64,000 bases of DNA from Telmatactis stephensoni (lineage: Eukaryota > Cnidaria > Anthozoa > Actiniaria > Isophelliidae): the NCBI GenBank assembly GCA_029948255.1, contig JALIZF010001487.1:1-64000 (forward strand), written 5' to 3'. The notes beneath the pieces are model-generated. The model did no database searches and was not told the origin of the DNA. It saw only the letters and a list, made by a program, of their open reading frames with translations. The position numbers and the translations under genes are program-made. Shown here in pieces: positions 1 through 10,700 of the stretch (its first letter is position 1; each line of letters starts with the position of its first letter).

Positions 1-544
1 GACACTCTAGGGGTTCATCGTCTGATTCTGAACTTTCCGGTTCTGAATGCTCCTGTGACTCTAAGCTTTCACTAACACTCTCACTGTCCGACTCTGAAGT
101 TTCTCTTTCAGAGGCTTGGTCACTAGTTTCGCTATCTGTCTCATCCTCTTCCGGTTGCCTGGCAACCAAATCTGCCAGAACCCTTTTGTTACGGATCAGT
201 TTCTTGTCAATACCAATCTCTGATAATCCTTGAGTGAACGTTTTTAACCCACGAGGTACTTTAACATCCAAATTGTAAGGTAACATGACATACTCAATGA
301 GCTCTGCAATGCTGGTGACAGGAATTCTTCGCTCATGATACATCATCTCCCCATGGGAGTTCCAGTATAAAATACTTTTGGAAGCTGACAGGGTATGAAG
401 AAATGCGAGCGTCTTTTCTTCGGGGATACTCTGGGAGAGTTTCTGCAAAACCTTTTCAATATCGTCACCGTCAAAAGTGGCCTCTTCGGTGTAAGAAGCA
501 ATACTGTCTTCAGAATCAGTGGACTCGCTCCGTGCTCTTTTCAT
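1..544 (-). CDS. Acidic virion-associated protein of Polinton/adintovirus type (C-terminus outside window)
   Basis: An uninterrupted frame runs from an ATG at 544 leftward to the window edge, about 181 codons with no stop. The N-terminal part is acidic and Ser-rich. A compact middle domain contains the stretch YWNSHGEMMYHERRIPVTSI followed by a PRGLKTF-like segment, and the tail (codons about 135-181) is almost only Glu, Ser and Asp. This arrangement, directly downstream of a pX-like gene, matches a small structural or accessory protein commonly found next to pX in adintovirus-like loci. Its function is not known to me. The start lies 57 nt after the stop of the upstream gene on the same strand, so one transcript is likely. 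The frame has not decayed. Confidence 0.55.
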   Translation of the reverse strand, partial: MKRARSESTDSEDSIASYTEEATFDGDDIEKVLQKLSQSIPEEKTLAFLHTLSASKSILYWNSHGEMMYHERRIPVTSIAELIEYVMLPYNLDVKVPRGLKTFTQGLSEIGIDKKLIRNKRVLADLVARQPEEDETDSETSDQASERETSESDSESVSESLESQEHSEPESSESDDEPLEC

Positions 545-601
545 GTTGCTTCCTCAAATGATCAACGTCGAAATGAGCTTCTTCTTTATGAACAGGAATA
601 T

Positions 602-928
602 TTAAAACAAAAACAACTTCAGAGCCGACACCAGGGGTGACATGATATCGGACACAAAACCACCACCCCGTTGCGCTAGAGTTTGTTTCTTGGTTTTGAA
701 AGGAATGGATGGGTCGGCTAATTTCCGTATGTCATCCACATGCTTTCTCAGTCTTTCTTTTTGCACTTGTGACACTGGTATAGTGCCTTTGGACAAATTC
801 GAGCAACCTTCACAAATGGCATGAACCTGTTCTGGACTAGCGGTGGCCAGTAAAAGCGTTCTCTGGTGAGGAGGACAATTGGTTAAGTGATACAAATACC
901 CAAAATGGTCACGGATCAAACGACTCAT
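602..928 (-). CDS. pX-like minor core/virion protein of Polinton/adintovirus type
   Basis: A 108-residue frame. It has a helical N-terminal half (LIRDHFGYLYHLTNCPPHQR, then ATASPEQVHAICEGCSNL), a basic linker (VQKERLRKHVDDIRKLAD) and a C-terminal KKQTLAQRGGGF motif followed by hydrophobic residues. The QRGGGF end resembles the Gly-rich processing site of the adenovirus pX/mu family that adintoviruses also encode, where the basic protein is thought to bind packaged DNA. That role is family knowledge and inferred here. The gene is the first of a leftward pair and diverges from the ATPase gene across a minisatellite of about 800 bp. ATG at 926-928 is the only in-frame start. Confidence 0.6.
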   Translation of the reverse strand: MSRLIRDHFGYLYHLTNCPPHQRTLLLATASPEQVHAICEGCSNLSKGTIPVSQVQKERLRKHVDDIRKLADPSIPFKTKKQTLAQRGGGFVSDIMSPLVSALKLFLF

Positions 929-999
929 GTTGTCTGTACGGACGTTTGCTCCAAATGAAATAATGAGGGGAAAACACTATAATTTATCTATTATGATAA

Positions 1000-1775
1000 T
1001 CTAGACTAGAATACTAGAATCTAGCTAGAATACTAGAATCTAATGTAGAATTTAATCTAATCTAATTAGAATCTAATAGATCTAATCTAATCTAATGTAG
1101 AATTTAATAGATCTAATCTAATCTAATGTAGAATCTAATCTAATTAGAATCTAATAGATCTAATCTAATCTAATGTAGAATCTAATCTAATTAGAATCTA
1201 ATAGATCTAATCTAATCTAATGTAGAATCTAATCTAATCTAATCTAATGTAGAATCTAAACTAATTAGAATCTAATAGATCTAATCTAATCTAATGTAGA
1301 ATCTAATCTAATTAGAATCTAATAGATCTAATCTAATCTAATGTAGAATCTAATCTAATTAGAATCTAATAGATCTAATCTAATCTAATCTAATGTAGAA
1401 TCTAATCTAATTAGAATCTAATAGATCTAATCTAATCTAATGTAGAATCTAATCTAATTAGAATCTAATAGATCTAATCTAATCTAATGTAGAATCTAAT
1501 CTAATTAGAATCTAATAGATCTAATCTAATCTAATCTAATGTAGAATCTAATCTAATTAGAATCTAATAGATCTAATCTAATCTAATGTAGAATTTAATA
1601 GATCTAATCTAATGTAGAATCTAATCTAATTAGAATCTAATAGATCTAATCTAATCTAATGTAGAATCTAATCTAATCTAATCTAATCTAATCTAATAGA
1701 TCTAATCTAATCTAATCTAATGTAGAATCGAATCGAATCGAATCTAATGTAGAATCTAATAGATTTTATCTAATG
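1000..1775. repeat. AT-rich minisatellite, 47-bp period built from CTAAT pentamers
   Basis: The block is made only of CTAAT/TCTAA pentamers, AATTAGAATC and AATAGATC blocks, punctuated by GTAGAAT. The GTAGAAT marker recurs at about 1128, 1175 and 1222 (exactly 47 bp apart) and keeps roughly that spacing to about 1610, after which units shorten. It occupies the whole divergent intergenic region between the pX-like and ATPase genes, so any promoters for both must lie inside or at its edges. Each unit contains short inverted pieces (TCTAATTAGA), so it can fold on itself. Confidence 0.9.
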
Positions 1776-1850
1776 TAGAAAATAACAATCCATATAGACC
1801 ATAAATAACACATACTTCTAAAATTGGTTTCATTCAGTACAAGACGCGGA

Positions 1851-3335
1851 ATGGTGCGGATGTGTCCTATATGCGGCAAGCCGCAACAAAATTTACACAC
1901 TCATTTGAGTCGAACTCATAAGCTGGACAATTCACAGCGACAGTATTGGCTAGGTCAAGAAAAATGCACAAAAGTTGGTCAGCGGTTTACTCCCTACCCT
2001 CAGACAAAACCTCAAGTGGAAACCAAATGTAACCGGTTTCAATTACTCCACCCATTCACAGCCTTAGTGGCTGGAATGACCGGCTCTGGGAAAACGGTCT
2101 GGGTTCAAAACCTACTGGAACATGCCAACCAAGTCATCCAACCTCCACCTCAACGTATTGTATGGAGTTACTCTCAATGGCAACCGGCCTACGACCGGAT
2201 GCTCAAAACGGTCCCTGGGATCGAGTTTGTCAAAGGTATACCCCATGACCTGGATGAGGATTGGTATTTTGACCCCGAGATCAACAATCTGATGGTCATT
2301 GACGATCAAATGACCGAGACCTCCAACGACAAACGTATCTTGAATTTATTTACCAAGGGATCCCATCACCGAAATCTCAGTGTCGTTTTCCTCTTGCAAA
2401 ATGTCTATTTCCAAGGCAAAATCATGCGCACCTTGAGTCTCAATGCAGCCTACCTCGTCCTCTTTAAAAATCCCAGAGACAAACTACAAATGATGACGTT
2501 GGGAAAACAAATGTACCCCGGAAAAACAGACCAGTTTCTTCAAAAGTACGAGGCCGCTGTTCATCGGCCTTACGGCTACCTGTTCGTCGATCTCAAACCC
2601 AACACCCCAGAGGGGTGTCGACTGCGTACCAACGTTCTTCCAAATGATGCTCACTCATCGCAGACTGGAGGTCAAACAGATGACGTAAAGACCATCGCTA
2701 ACTTTTTTGAGCGTCAAGGGTACTTACAGTCACCCCAACTGAAAGCCATGCAGGAACTAGAAGAACAGATGGACGCCATTTTGAAAGACCCCACCCTACC
2801 TCCAGAGGTGAAAATCAAAGAATATGGTCCACTGTTTAATCGTTACCTTGCTCTACAACAACAACTCTCCAATACCGGTCCAACGATACCGAGACAGGAA
2901 CCCATTTCAACCGTATCAACATTGGTCGACCAGAGTCAACCCCCGGCTAACGTGACGACTCCGAAAAACGTGTCTCCTACAAGTGTGACCAGTGACAGTG
3001 GTGTTGGTATGGCAACACCTAAAACACCCTCATTCCTAGAACGCCTGACATCCAAAGTCAGAACACCTTTTAAATCTAGTGTTCCACGGGGTACAGAGGA
3101 GATACCGTCGACTCCATTAAAAGTAGACCAACCCTCTACTTCCACTCCCATCACTCTGTCGAGTGTAGAGTTTCCTCTCACGCCTCCATCCAGTAAAGAA
3201 AAACCCCAAGCTGATCCCAGGTGGATACGTTATCAAGATGAACATAAGTATAGAGGACAGGTGTTCCAACCTCCACGACGCTCACAACGAATAAGAGCCA
3301 TGATTCAGTCCATACCCGGTTGGGAAAAATATTAA
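1851..3335 (+). CDS. A32/FtsK-HerA-type DNA packaging ATPase with N-terminal C2H2 finger
   Basis: From ATG 1851 the protein has 494 residues. A C2H2 finger opens it (CPICGK...HTHLSRTH). The ATPase core follows: Walker A GMTGSGKT at about codons 72-79 and a Walker B-like strand NNLMVIDDQM at about 144-153. LLQNVYFQGK and LSLNAAYLVLFKNPRDK resemble the downstream sensor and arginine-finger region of Polinton/poxvirus A32 ATPases. The C-terminal 190 residues are Ser/Thr/Pro-rich and end in a basic segment (PPRRSQRIRAM). In relatives this enzyme pumps DNA into preformed capsids. The frame also opens upstream to a TTG, but the first ATG is the better animal start. An AATAAA at 3383-3388 follows the stop. 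No disabling mutation is seen. Confidence 0.85.
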   Translation: MVRMCPICGKPQQNLHTHLSRTHKLDNSQRQYWLGQEKCTKVGQRFTPYPQTKPQVETKCNRFQLLHPFTALVAGMTGSGKTVWVQNLLEHANQVIQPPPQRIVWSYSQWQPAYDRMLKTVPGIEFVKGIPHDLDEDWYFDPEINNLMVIDDQMTETSNDKRILNLFTKGSHHRNLSVVFLLQNVYFQGKIMRTLSLNAAYLVLFKNPRDKLQMMTLGKQMYPGKTDQFLQKYEAAVHRPYGYLFVDLKPNTPEGCRLRTNVLPNDAHSSQTGGQTDDVKTIANFFERQGYLQSPQLKAMQELEEQMDAILKDPTLPPEVKIKEYGPLFNRYLALQQQLSNTGPTIPRQEPISTVSTLVDQSQPPANVTTPKNVSPTSVTSDSGVGMATPKTPSFLERLTSKVRTPFKSSVPRGTEEIPSTPLKVDQPSTSTPITLSSVEFPLTPPSSKEKPQADPRWIRYQDEHKYRGQVFQPPRRSQRIRAMIQSIPGWEKY

Positions 3336-3382
3336 GTAGTATTTAACTCATGTATTAATTGTAACTAAAAAAAAAGAAAGTA

Positions 3383-3409
3383 AATAAAATCATATTTCCA
3401 ACATTTATT
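3383..3409. terminator. Back-to-back polyadenylation signals of convergent genes
   Basis: AATAAA on the + strand at 3383-3388 serves the ATPase gene, and TTTATT at 404-409 past 3000 (AATAAA on the - strand, 3404-3409) serves the convergent small gene. The two transcripts would overlap by only a few tens of bases. Confidence 0.5.
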
Positions 3410-3446
3410 GGTGTCTTGTTGTTATATTACACTTTTTCAAATGTTT

Positions 3447-3800
3447 TTAATACATTCGTATCACTTTCACAGTGTCTTTAATCATTTGATAAGTTTCCGG
3501 TAACAATGCTGGATTTCTCTCTGTCCAGCTGTAGAGTTCGGCCTCTGCCTCAATGGTTAGTTGGAAAGGTCTCATATTGTCCATCACTCTGTTTATCACT
3601 TTCAGTATATTTACATTTCTGAGGGCCTGCTCAAAGTGAAGTTCGATCTTTTCGTCTTCTGTCAACAATAAGCACTGTACGTTACTGTTTGGAAGACGAC
3701 ATCCACAACAGTCTTTCATGTTGATTTCGTACAGGTGTTTGCACACTTCTACTGCATAGGTGGAAACGAACTGTTTTTTCATGAACTTGAATGGGTCCAT
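3447..3800 (-). CDS. Small Cys-containing protein next to Polinton ATPase, function unknown
   Basis: From the only usable ATG (3800) the protein has 117 residues. The frame is open further upstream, to about 3920, but without an ATG. A CKHLYEINMKDCCGCRLPNS segment carries a cysteine cluster that could bind zinc. The rest is helical, with a conserved-looking end ELYSWTERNPALLPETYQMI. Proteins with a similar C-x-GC cluster accompany Polinton-type ATPases in invertebrate loci, but I cannot name a function. It converges on the ATPase gene with 111 bp between stops. Its upstream side runs straight into the GC-rich repeats that may mark the element's end. Confidence 0.5.
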   Translation of the reverse strand: MDPFKFMKKQFVSTYAVEVCKHLYEINMKDCCGCRLPNSNVQCLLLTEDEKIELHFEQALRNVNILKVINRVMDNMRPFQLTIEAEAELYSWTERNPALLPETYQMIKDTVKVIRMY

Positions 3801-3939
3801 CTTTATTAATGTTTCTTCGAGTAAGTCTCTTTCTTGTCGGAGGTCACCAGGATTTGGTTTTTCGGTTTTCAACCATCCTGTTTTATCCCACTTGTTGCAC
3901 CACCAATGACGTCATCGACCCCGTAATCATTGTACCGGA

Positions 3940-4170
3940 AACTCGCTGCGCTCGTACCCCATTCATGTCTCGTTGTACCACCCTCGTACCCCATCATACC
4001 TCAGAAAGGGGTAGTCCTAGCGGGCTCGAAGGGGAGGGGTCGTACCTCATCATACCTCAGAAAGGGGTAGCCCTACCGGGCTAGTAGGGGGAGGGGTCGT
4101 ACCCCATACCCCAGAGAGGGGAGGTACCGCCCTACCGGGCTGGGGGTTGGGGGGGGGGGGGGGCGTACCT
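3940..4170. repeat. GC-rich degenerate tandem repeat (about 55-70 bp unit) ending in a G15 run
   Basis: Three imperfect units each start with CGTACCYCATCATACCTCAG or CGTACCCCATACCCCAGAG, continue with AAGGGGTAG(C/T)CCTA(C/G)CGGGCT and end in GGGGAGGGGT. The last unit runs into G15 at 4149-4163. This is the only strongly GC-rich part of the first 20 kb. It lies where the Polinton's right terminus would be expected. Confidence 0.8.
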
Positions 4171-4719
4171 CGTACCTCGGTCCCAGAACTGTCCTTTTCC
4201 TACTACTAACCTCCATTTCAGAGGTCTTATGTGAATTTATTTAACCAAACACCATTACAGAGACTACATTTAGGTAATGCACTTGGTAATGCATACAAAA
4301 CATGTGCTTTCCATCTCAATTTTCAATAAAATAGGTAAACAATACAAACATAACCCTTGCAGACTGTGAATCCTAAAACTGTGGGCAGTCAGAAGTATTT
4401 CTGAATTTGTCAGTACAGGCTCTACTGTCTTTATCTATTGGCTAGAAGTATCTCTTTCGTACTTCAATTATATTTGGTATTTAAATATATTTCTGTAAAT
4501 GTTTACTATTTCACATGTGGTTTATGTTGAAATTAGGAATAATAAATATTACTGACTGCCAAGGGTTTCAGGATTAGCACTGTAACAGAGCAATGAGTTC
4601 TCAATAATTTCTACAGTTGATAAAGAAAATGTTTGTATAAATTCATCTTTTTAAAATTTTGCAATTCAGATCTGTAATTTAATTTGTTTGACATTCATAT
4701 ATATATTTTCTTTTTTAAG
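4171..4719. other. Non-coding stretch
   Basis: AT-rich and without open frames of note. I see no repeat or RNA gene in it. Confidence 0.5.
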
Positions 4720-7700
4720 ATTGGACTGATAACCAAGTGTCAGCCATTTTAAGAGGTGTAACAAGCATCAACACCAGAAATAAGATAAAAGACTACATCA
4801 TATTAGTGAGAAGAAAAAAGGAAATGGAAGATTGCACTCCAGATGGAGTCACAGAAACACTTTATGCTGTCTTCCCAAACACAATAATCAAGCCAAGGTA
4901 CATAACACATTGAACATTTTTGATCAGTGTACATGCAGCATTGTACATTTGGTTAATACTAATCTTCCCCGCAATCCTTAGATGGGATCACTCAGTTATT
5001 CTCTCGCCTGCAGAGAGGAGTGGAAACTACATCCTCCTCTTTGATTTTGTTTTTGCTTAGTACCTCCCCCACCATTTGTCCCACCATAGGAAGCCCAGAG
5101 TCAAGAGTTGCCTGCAGAGGAGGAGAAGTTACATGTATTACTAAAATCCAGTTATATCATACAGCAGATCTTGGAAAGGTTGTCCACATGAAGTAGACAT
5201 TTCCTATATTTCAGGTGGACACTCTTTTTGAGATCGGCTGTAGATTAAGTGATACAAAAGCAAATATCATATCCAAGGGCAGATCCAAAGGAGGTGCCAG
5301 GGTGCTTGCGCCCCTCCTCTTTAGGAAAATTGTACACATGAATTACATATTAATGTGATCTGAATTATTCAGACAGAGACATAATCTATATATATGCTCC
5401 CCTCTTTCAAAATTTCTGGATCTGCCCCAGTGCTCATTGATCATTCATGTTATTATCTGTCTGCCCACAACTTTGAGGTGTATATTTGCAGTATAATCAG
5501 ATCATGATGTAATTTTCTTAAGTATGGTTTTTTTTGTTCTATTATGGAGAAAGGTGCCTTTATAGCAGCAAGTGATAACGTTGCGAGTATGCGCGGACCG
5601 CTGGACGGAAGTGATCACGATCGCGGTATTAATAACATGCAAAAAATGGCGGGTATTTTAAAAGTCCAAGTTATCGTTCTGGTTATTAGTGTTTTTCTGT
5701 TTGTCGAGAGTAGAAAGGACAAGGTTTTCTGCTCCATCTGCCAAAAGGGCCTAAAAGTATCGCAAAAGCGATCTCAATTTCGTTCAATATCAGGCCCTAT
5801 ATCCGATGTTATTGCTTGTTTTGGTTTGCGCGCAGACACGTTCAATTCAAATGGCGTTCTATGCAACAGCTGCAGATGTGCCCTATATAAATATAGAAAA
5901 ACGGGAAAGAAATCGCTTCATGTAAGTAGTGACTTTATTCAAGTTTTCACAAAATGCTTTACAAGGACTACATACAGTTTTAATTAAAAAACTACAGCTC
6001 TTGAGAGGACACTCGAACGAAGATGCAATGCAGTGCCAGAGCCATCCTGTAAAGGAACCTCAAGTTACAGTGCACAGCCAGACCAATCGCCCTGTAGCAA
6101 CCCACACAGTTGCAACGCAGACGGTTGAGCATCTGCCACCTTTTGAATTGGCCCCATCCTCGTCTTGGCACATCGAGAACAATTGTCTTGGAGAGTTACT
6201 GCGTGGTCCGAGGGGATATAGTCTTTTGCCTCCCGAACTCTTGGCGGATATTTCACAAAACATCCAAGAGCTAAGAAAGCGTAAGTTGTAGAGATCTCAA
6301 GTTTGCAATATTTTAACGTAGTTAATTGTACTGGGGAGGCATGCAACAACTTGAACTGAACTGCTAGTCCCTAACGTTTTGGAAATTACTGGCGTGTTTG
6401 GAAATTGTGCACATTTTTCTGCCCTCATTTTCAAATTGTGTGTAACTATAGCAATCCCAGAAAGCGACATTAGTTGACGACTTCATTAGCTAGAGCTTAT
6501 CTTTAACATTTCAATTAATATTTTTCAGGCTGTGACCTCGAGAAAGAGCTTCAATGTTTGAAATCTGCCATGTATAAAGAGTTTACTACAGAAGGAAAGG
6601 AACCAATTTATGATCCCGCCCATCTGAAGTCCTTTTGCATTACTGCTGGAGCAACTCAGCTTTTTGATGCAATTTTTGGAGCCATGAACGATCTCACACA
6701 CTCTTATGAGAGGATCGAGTTAAACAAAAAACGGACAGTGGCTATAATCTATCAACTGTGCTATGGCTTGAGTCAAAAGTGTAACTGGTTCCAATGTGAC
6801 CATGCAGTTTTACTCAAGGACTGCCACCTAAATCAACAAGGGCTGAGTGCAGAACGCCTAGTGGGTAGCTCCTGTAATCGACAAAAGGCAAATGAGATTT
6901 ACAAGAAGTTGTCATCAAGTAACAGCATGACCATTAATGAACTTGTCTCAAATGCTATTTCAAACAAGTGGCAGCTAGTACTTATGATAGATGACTATAC
7001 ATCAATACACACAAAGCGAAGACCTGACACTGGCAAACCATCTGCACCAAAATATATGTGCACCATTTTACTGAAAGTATTTAAGAACATAAAAGCTGTG
7101 TCTGCTTCTAATCCACTCACCTATCATAATCCTGAAGCTATTGATATCAAATCACTTGTAAATACTGTCTCTGGACCTTCAACTATGCATAAGCTGGCTT
7201 CTTCATATTCTTCTAGTATGCCTTCATGGATAAGAAGCACGTTTTTTGATCCTGAACTAGAAAGGAGTCGATTGGAAACACACACCTATAGTGATTCTGA
7301 ATCTGTGAGAACAATGAGACAAATGAATGATGTTCATTTAGTAGACTTTGTGGAACTCACACTTAAAAGTAATAATGACTTTGACTGCGCATTTGATATA
7401 GTTCTGCAAACAAATCTGGCTGAATACTTGAACAACTTTTTGCTCCCTCAACCTGGTGACTGGCCAGCACAATTAATTTTACAGTAGACAGATTGTGTAT
7501 GAAATTCTCCAGAAGTTTTACAAAAACAATGTCACCACACCTGCAAGTAATGCCAATGACCATACTTACCATGTTGATACTTCTTCAAGCCAATCTTCTT
7601 ATATTCCTGTTAACCCTGATTTAAATCCACCATCACTTCTGTCTGTTGTGCCTTGTATTGGACCCCTCCATATTTCCTTGAATTCAAGAGAAACAGTGTT

Positions 7701-10700
7701 TAAAGACTTTAGGCTTATTTTTGCAAATATCTATGAAAAACTATTCCCAAAAAGCAAACTTGCAAAAACACCAAAACCATGGCGAGTAAGCATGATTCTT
7801 GAAGCTGTGTATGGGGGTTGGTTGTACATAAGAGAAAATGTCAAGGAAAAGTTCAAAGACAGCAAGGACATTGAGTATAGAACCCTACTAAATTTATTAG
7901 ACAATTACTTGCCCTTGGTACTTACCATATACACAGTTTCTTTTAAAATGAACAATTTCAAGGAATATTTTCAAGCCATGATTAGAATATGGGTAATGTT
8001 TACATGCTTACAACGCCGTCACTATAATAAGGCTCCCCTTGTTTGGTTAGCGATGTGTCTATACTGGAGTACTCACCATCCTGAACTCTACCAATTAATC
8101 CAGAGTAACCTTGTTATATTCGATGAATATCCTGTGGAAAATGCACACAGTATTATAAGGGCAAAGACAAATGATTATGATACTGCTCAGAAACTTCAAG
8201 AAACTGCTAAGGCTACTTTTCAGTGCAAACAAGCCCAGAGTAATTTCCGTACTCATTTTGCTGCTAAAACGTACTCTATGTTTTCTCAAGGCCACATTAA
8301 AAATTTGAAGGTAAAATGTGCTAAGCTACTTGCAACTCTTTTTACAGATATTGCAAAATTTCCAGCCAATGTTCAATTTAGCTAGGTAAAGTCACAAAAG
8401 TAACTGCCACACTTATTTGGCAAAGAAAAGGTCAAAACAAAAGTACTTCCTTTAGGATTTGCTGGAGAAAATCACCCTGATGCAAACAAGAGATGTGATC
8501 TACCTGGCTGTGCCATAACAAGGGATAAGGATTGGAAAATATTTGAAGGGTGCACCCATTCATTCCACTTAGACTGTTTAGGAGATATGGAAATATGTCC
8601 CCTCTGTCAAGCCTTTCTTCGAGATAAGGCAAGAATATTAGCAGAAACAGCCAAAAATGCCATTTTGCATCCAAAGAAAAAAGTGGAAAAGCCTATAACA
8701 GATGGACCCCCAGATGATGATGACTTTGATGATGATGATGACAATGTTGATGATGATGATGATAATAATGAACTAGTAAATGTTGATAGCCCTAATGCAG
8801 AAAATGTGGAAAGAATGATTAAGTCTATCAATGATAATATATCCTCCTTGCCAGCTATTAAGCCCCCACCACTTGTACATCAAACATCCTCTCAAACACC
8901 AGCATTCTCTCAAAGCTCAAGGCAAAGGACTGTAAGGGCATGGCAACTCCCAGCATCCATTTCTCAGTCAACTGTCTTTGGTATCCCTATGGGCAGCAAT
9001 GCATGTACAATAATTGCTGCTATAGGAGCCAAAAAATTTCTGTTGGGTGATGCTAAAATACCATGTGACAGCAACATATATCAAACAATTTCCATGTTTG
9101 CTGACTCTATGAGAGAAGGGAATGTGATTTATAATGGACTCCACTTACCACCACATCAACCAAACCTTGATGTGAGAGAAGTGTTGCAAATACAGGATGA
9201 TAGATTTGGAATGACCATTGTGGATGATGTTGGTTTGTTTAGTGCATCTTGCCTCGAACACAAATTAAGAGAGATTTGTAACAGCAGTAGCAGTCAAGGA
9301 GATTTGTGTGCTATTGTGATAGCACCACCAGACAAATCAATGTTGCTTTGTTTCAGCCATGCAGAGCAGAAACTTGCACTTTTTGAAAGTCACAGTCATG
9401 GAAATAATGGTGGGATTATTGCTGTTGCATCATATGGAGCTATAGACTGCTTTGTTCAGTACCTGTCCAATATGTACATTCGTGACTTGGGCACAACCAT
9501 TGCAGGAGCAAACATTTCTGTGTTAGCATCAGTGATTTGAAGAATTGATTTTGATGATAGCAGGACCTGAATAACAAAACGAATTATCAACACTGTAAAA
9601 TGATCTGTCTGCACTGATTGTTAAAAAATACTATGACTATGAAGTAAATGACAAGATAGAAACTCACTCCATATATAACTTATTTAAACAAGCTGACATC
9701 ATAATCAGACAAAGTTGTCAAGTAGAATTTACATGTAGGTACAATTCAGCTGATAAGTTTATTTACAAAACAAGTGATGAATTAATTATATTTAGAGAAA
9801 CACAGTATAGCTCAAAATTAAACTACAATTATTACATATTTTACTACTAGAATATGAGAGAAGGAAAAGAGATAAGATATATATCTTATTCAATCACTAG
9901 TGGCATCATGCATATATATAAATATTAACAAATATTTCACATAGGAATTATCCACCTTGAACCCATTATACATTTAGACATTTATCATGTAACTACATCT
10001 AGCAATTATTAGCATAATTATTTGGAACTTACACAGCTGAAAATGCACTGTATTTAAGTACAAAACAACAGGATATTTGTTGTGTTTTGTTCCTTGGCCA
10101 AAGTGGCCAGATATAAGTAATTATAAAGGATGGCAAATACATATATGAACAATTATCAATATCACATTAAATCAACTTTGCCTTATTAACAACGTTAGTG
10201 TTTCCACTTCTTTCTTCTTTGAAAGTACAGCTCTGGCTGGTACATTTGAGGACTTGTAAATTGTAATGGCATGCTAAACTAGGACCTTTATTAAAGCTCT
10301 GATGCCCCATCCAACAAGGACTATCAGTATAAAACAAAAGTGTGTGTCCTATTGGTTTGTATCCTTATCAAACTTTTCACTAAAAGGTTGTTGTGAAATA
10401 AGTTTTGGTATGTTTTATGAGAAAAACTAAAGGTGAACAAGCAGAAAAAATAGGTCAATCTTAAAGAACACCAAAAACGAATAATTTTTGCCTGATCTCT
10501 TTAATTCTCTCCAATACCTCATGTTCAGTGCCGAATAATAACCGCAACAGAAGCAAAATGACAAAATGAAATTCTTGAAGTAGAATTTAGGGTCAGTTTT
10601 GACAAGCATGAAATTTGTCAGTAGATTACACATTGTTCAATACCATCAAAATTTTCAAATTCCCCCCCTAAAAGATAATCGTTTGAAGTCGTTATTCAAC

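Larger units (their letters stand above)
1..3880. mobile_element. Right-hand part of an integrated Polinton/adintovirus-like element
   Basis: Four genes typical of Polinton-type elements sit together: a leftward acidic protein and pX-like protein, then a rightward packaging ATPase facing a leftward Cys-rich gene. The integrase, DNA polymerase and capsid genes are not in the window and would lie to the left if present. No terminal inverted repeat can be recognised inside the window; the right border is somewhere between the last gene and the GC-rich repeats near 4 kb. The ATPase and both left-hand frames are open, so the copy may be young. Family assignment rests on motif recognition, not on a database search. 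Confidence 0.65.

Noticed and set aside
1000..1775. CRISPR-like array
   Set aside because: Units are directly adjoining with no unique spacers, in an animal-type genome.
3791..4084. 97-codon + strand ORF over the GC-rich repeats
   Set aside because: It overlaps the Cys-rich gene on the other strand and then the tandem repeats; composition follows the repeat.
7470..7487. A TTAA insertion at the frameshift as a piggyBac excision footprint
   Set aside because: piggyBac excises precisely and a 4-nt excess in an AT-rich context (AATTAATTTT) has simpler explanations.
8383..8403. Programmed stop-codon readthrough or selenocysteine
   Set aside because: Two different stops six codons apart, no visible structural signal, and a separate frameshift upstream favour ordinary decay.
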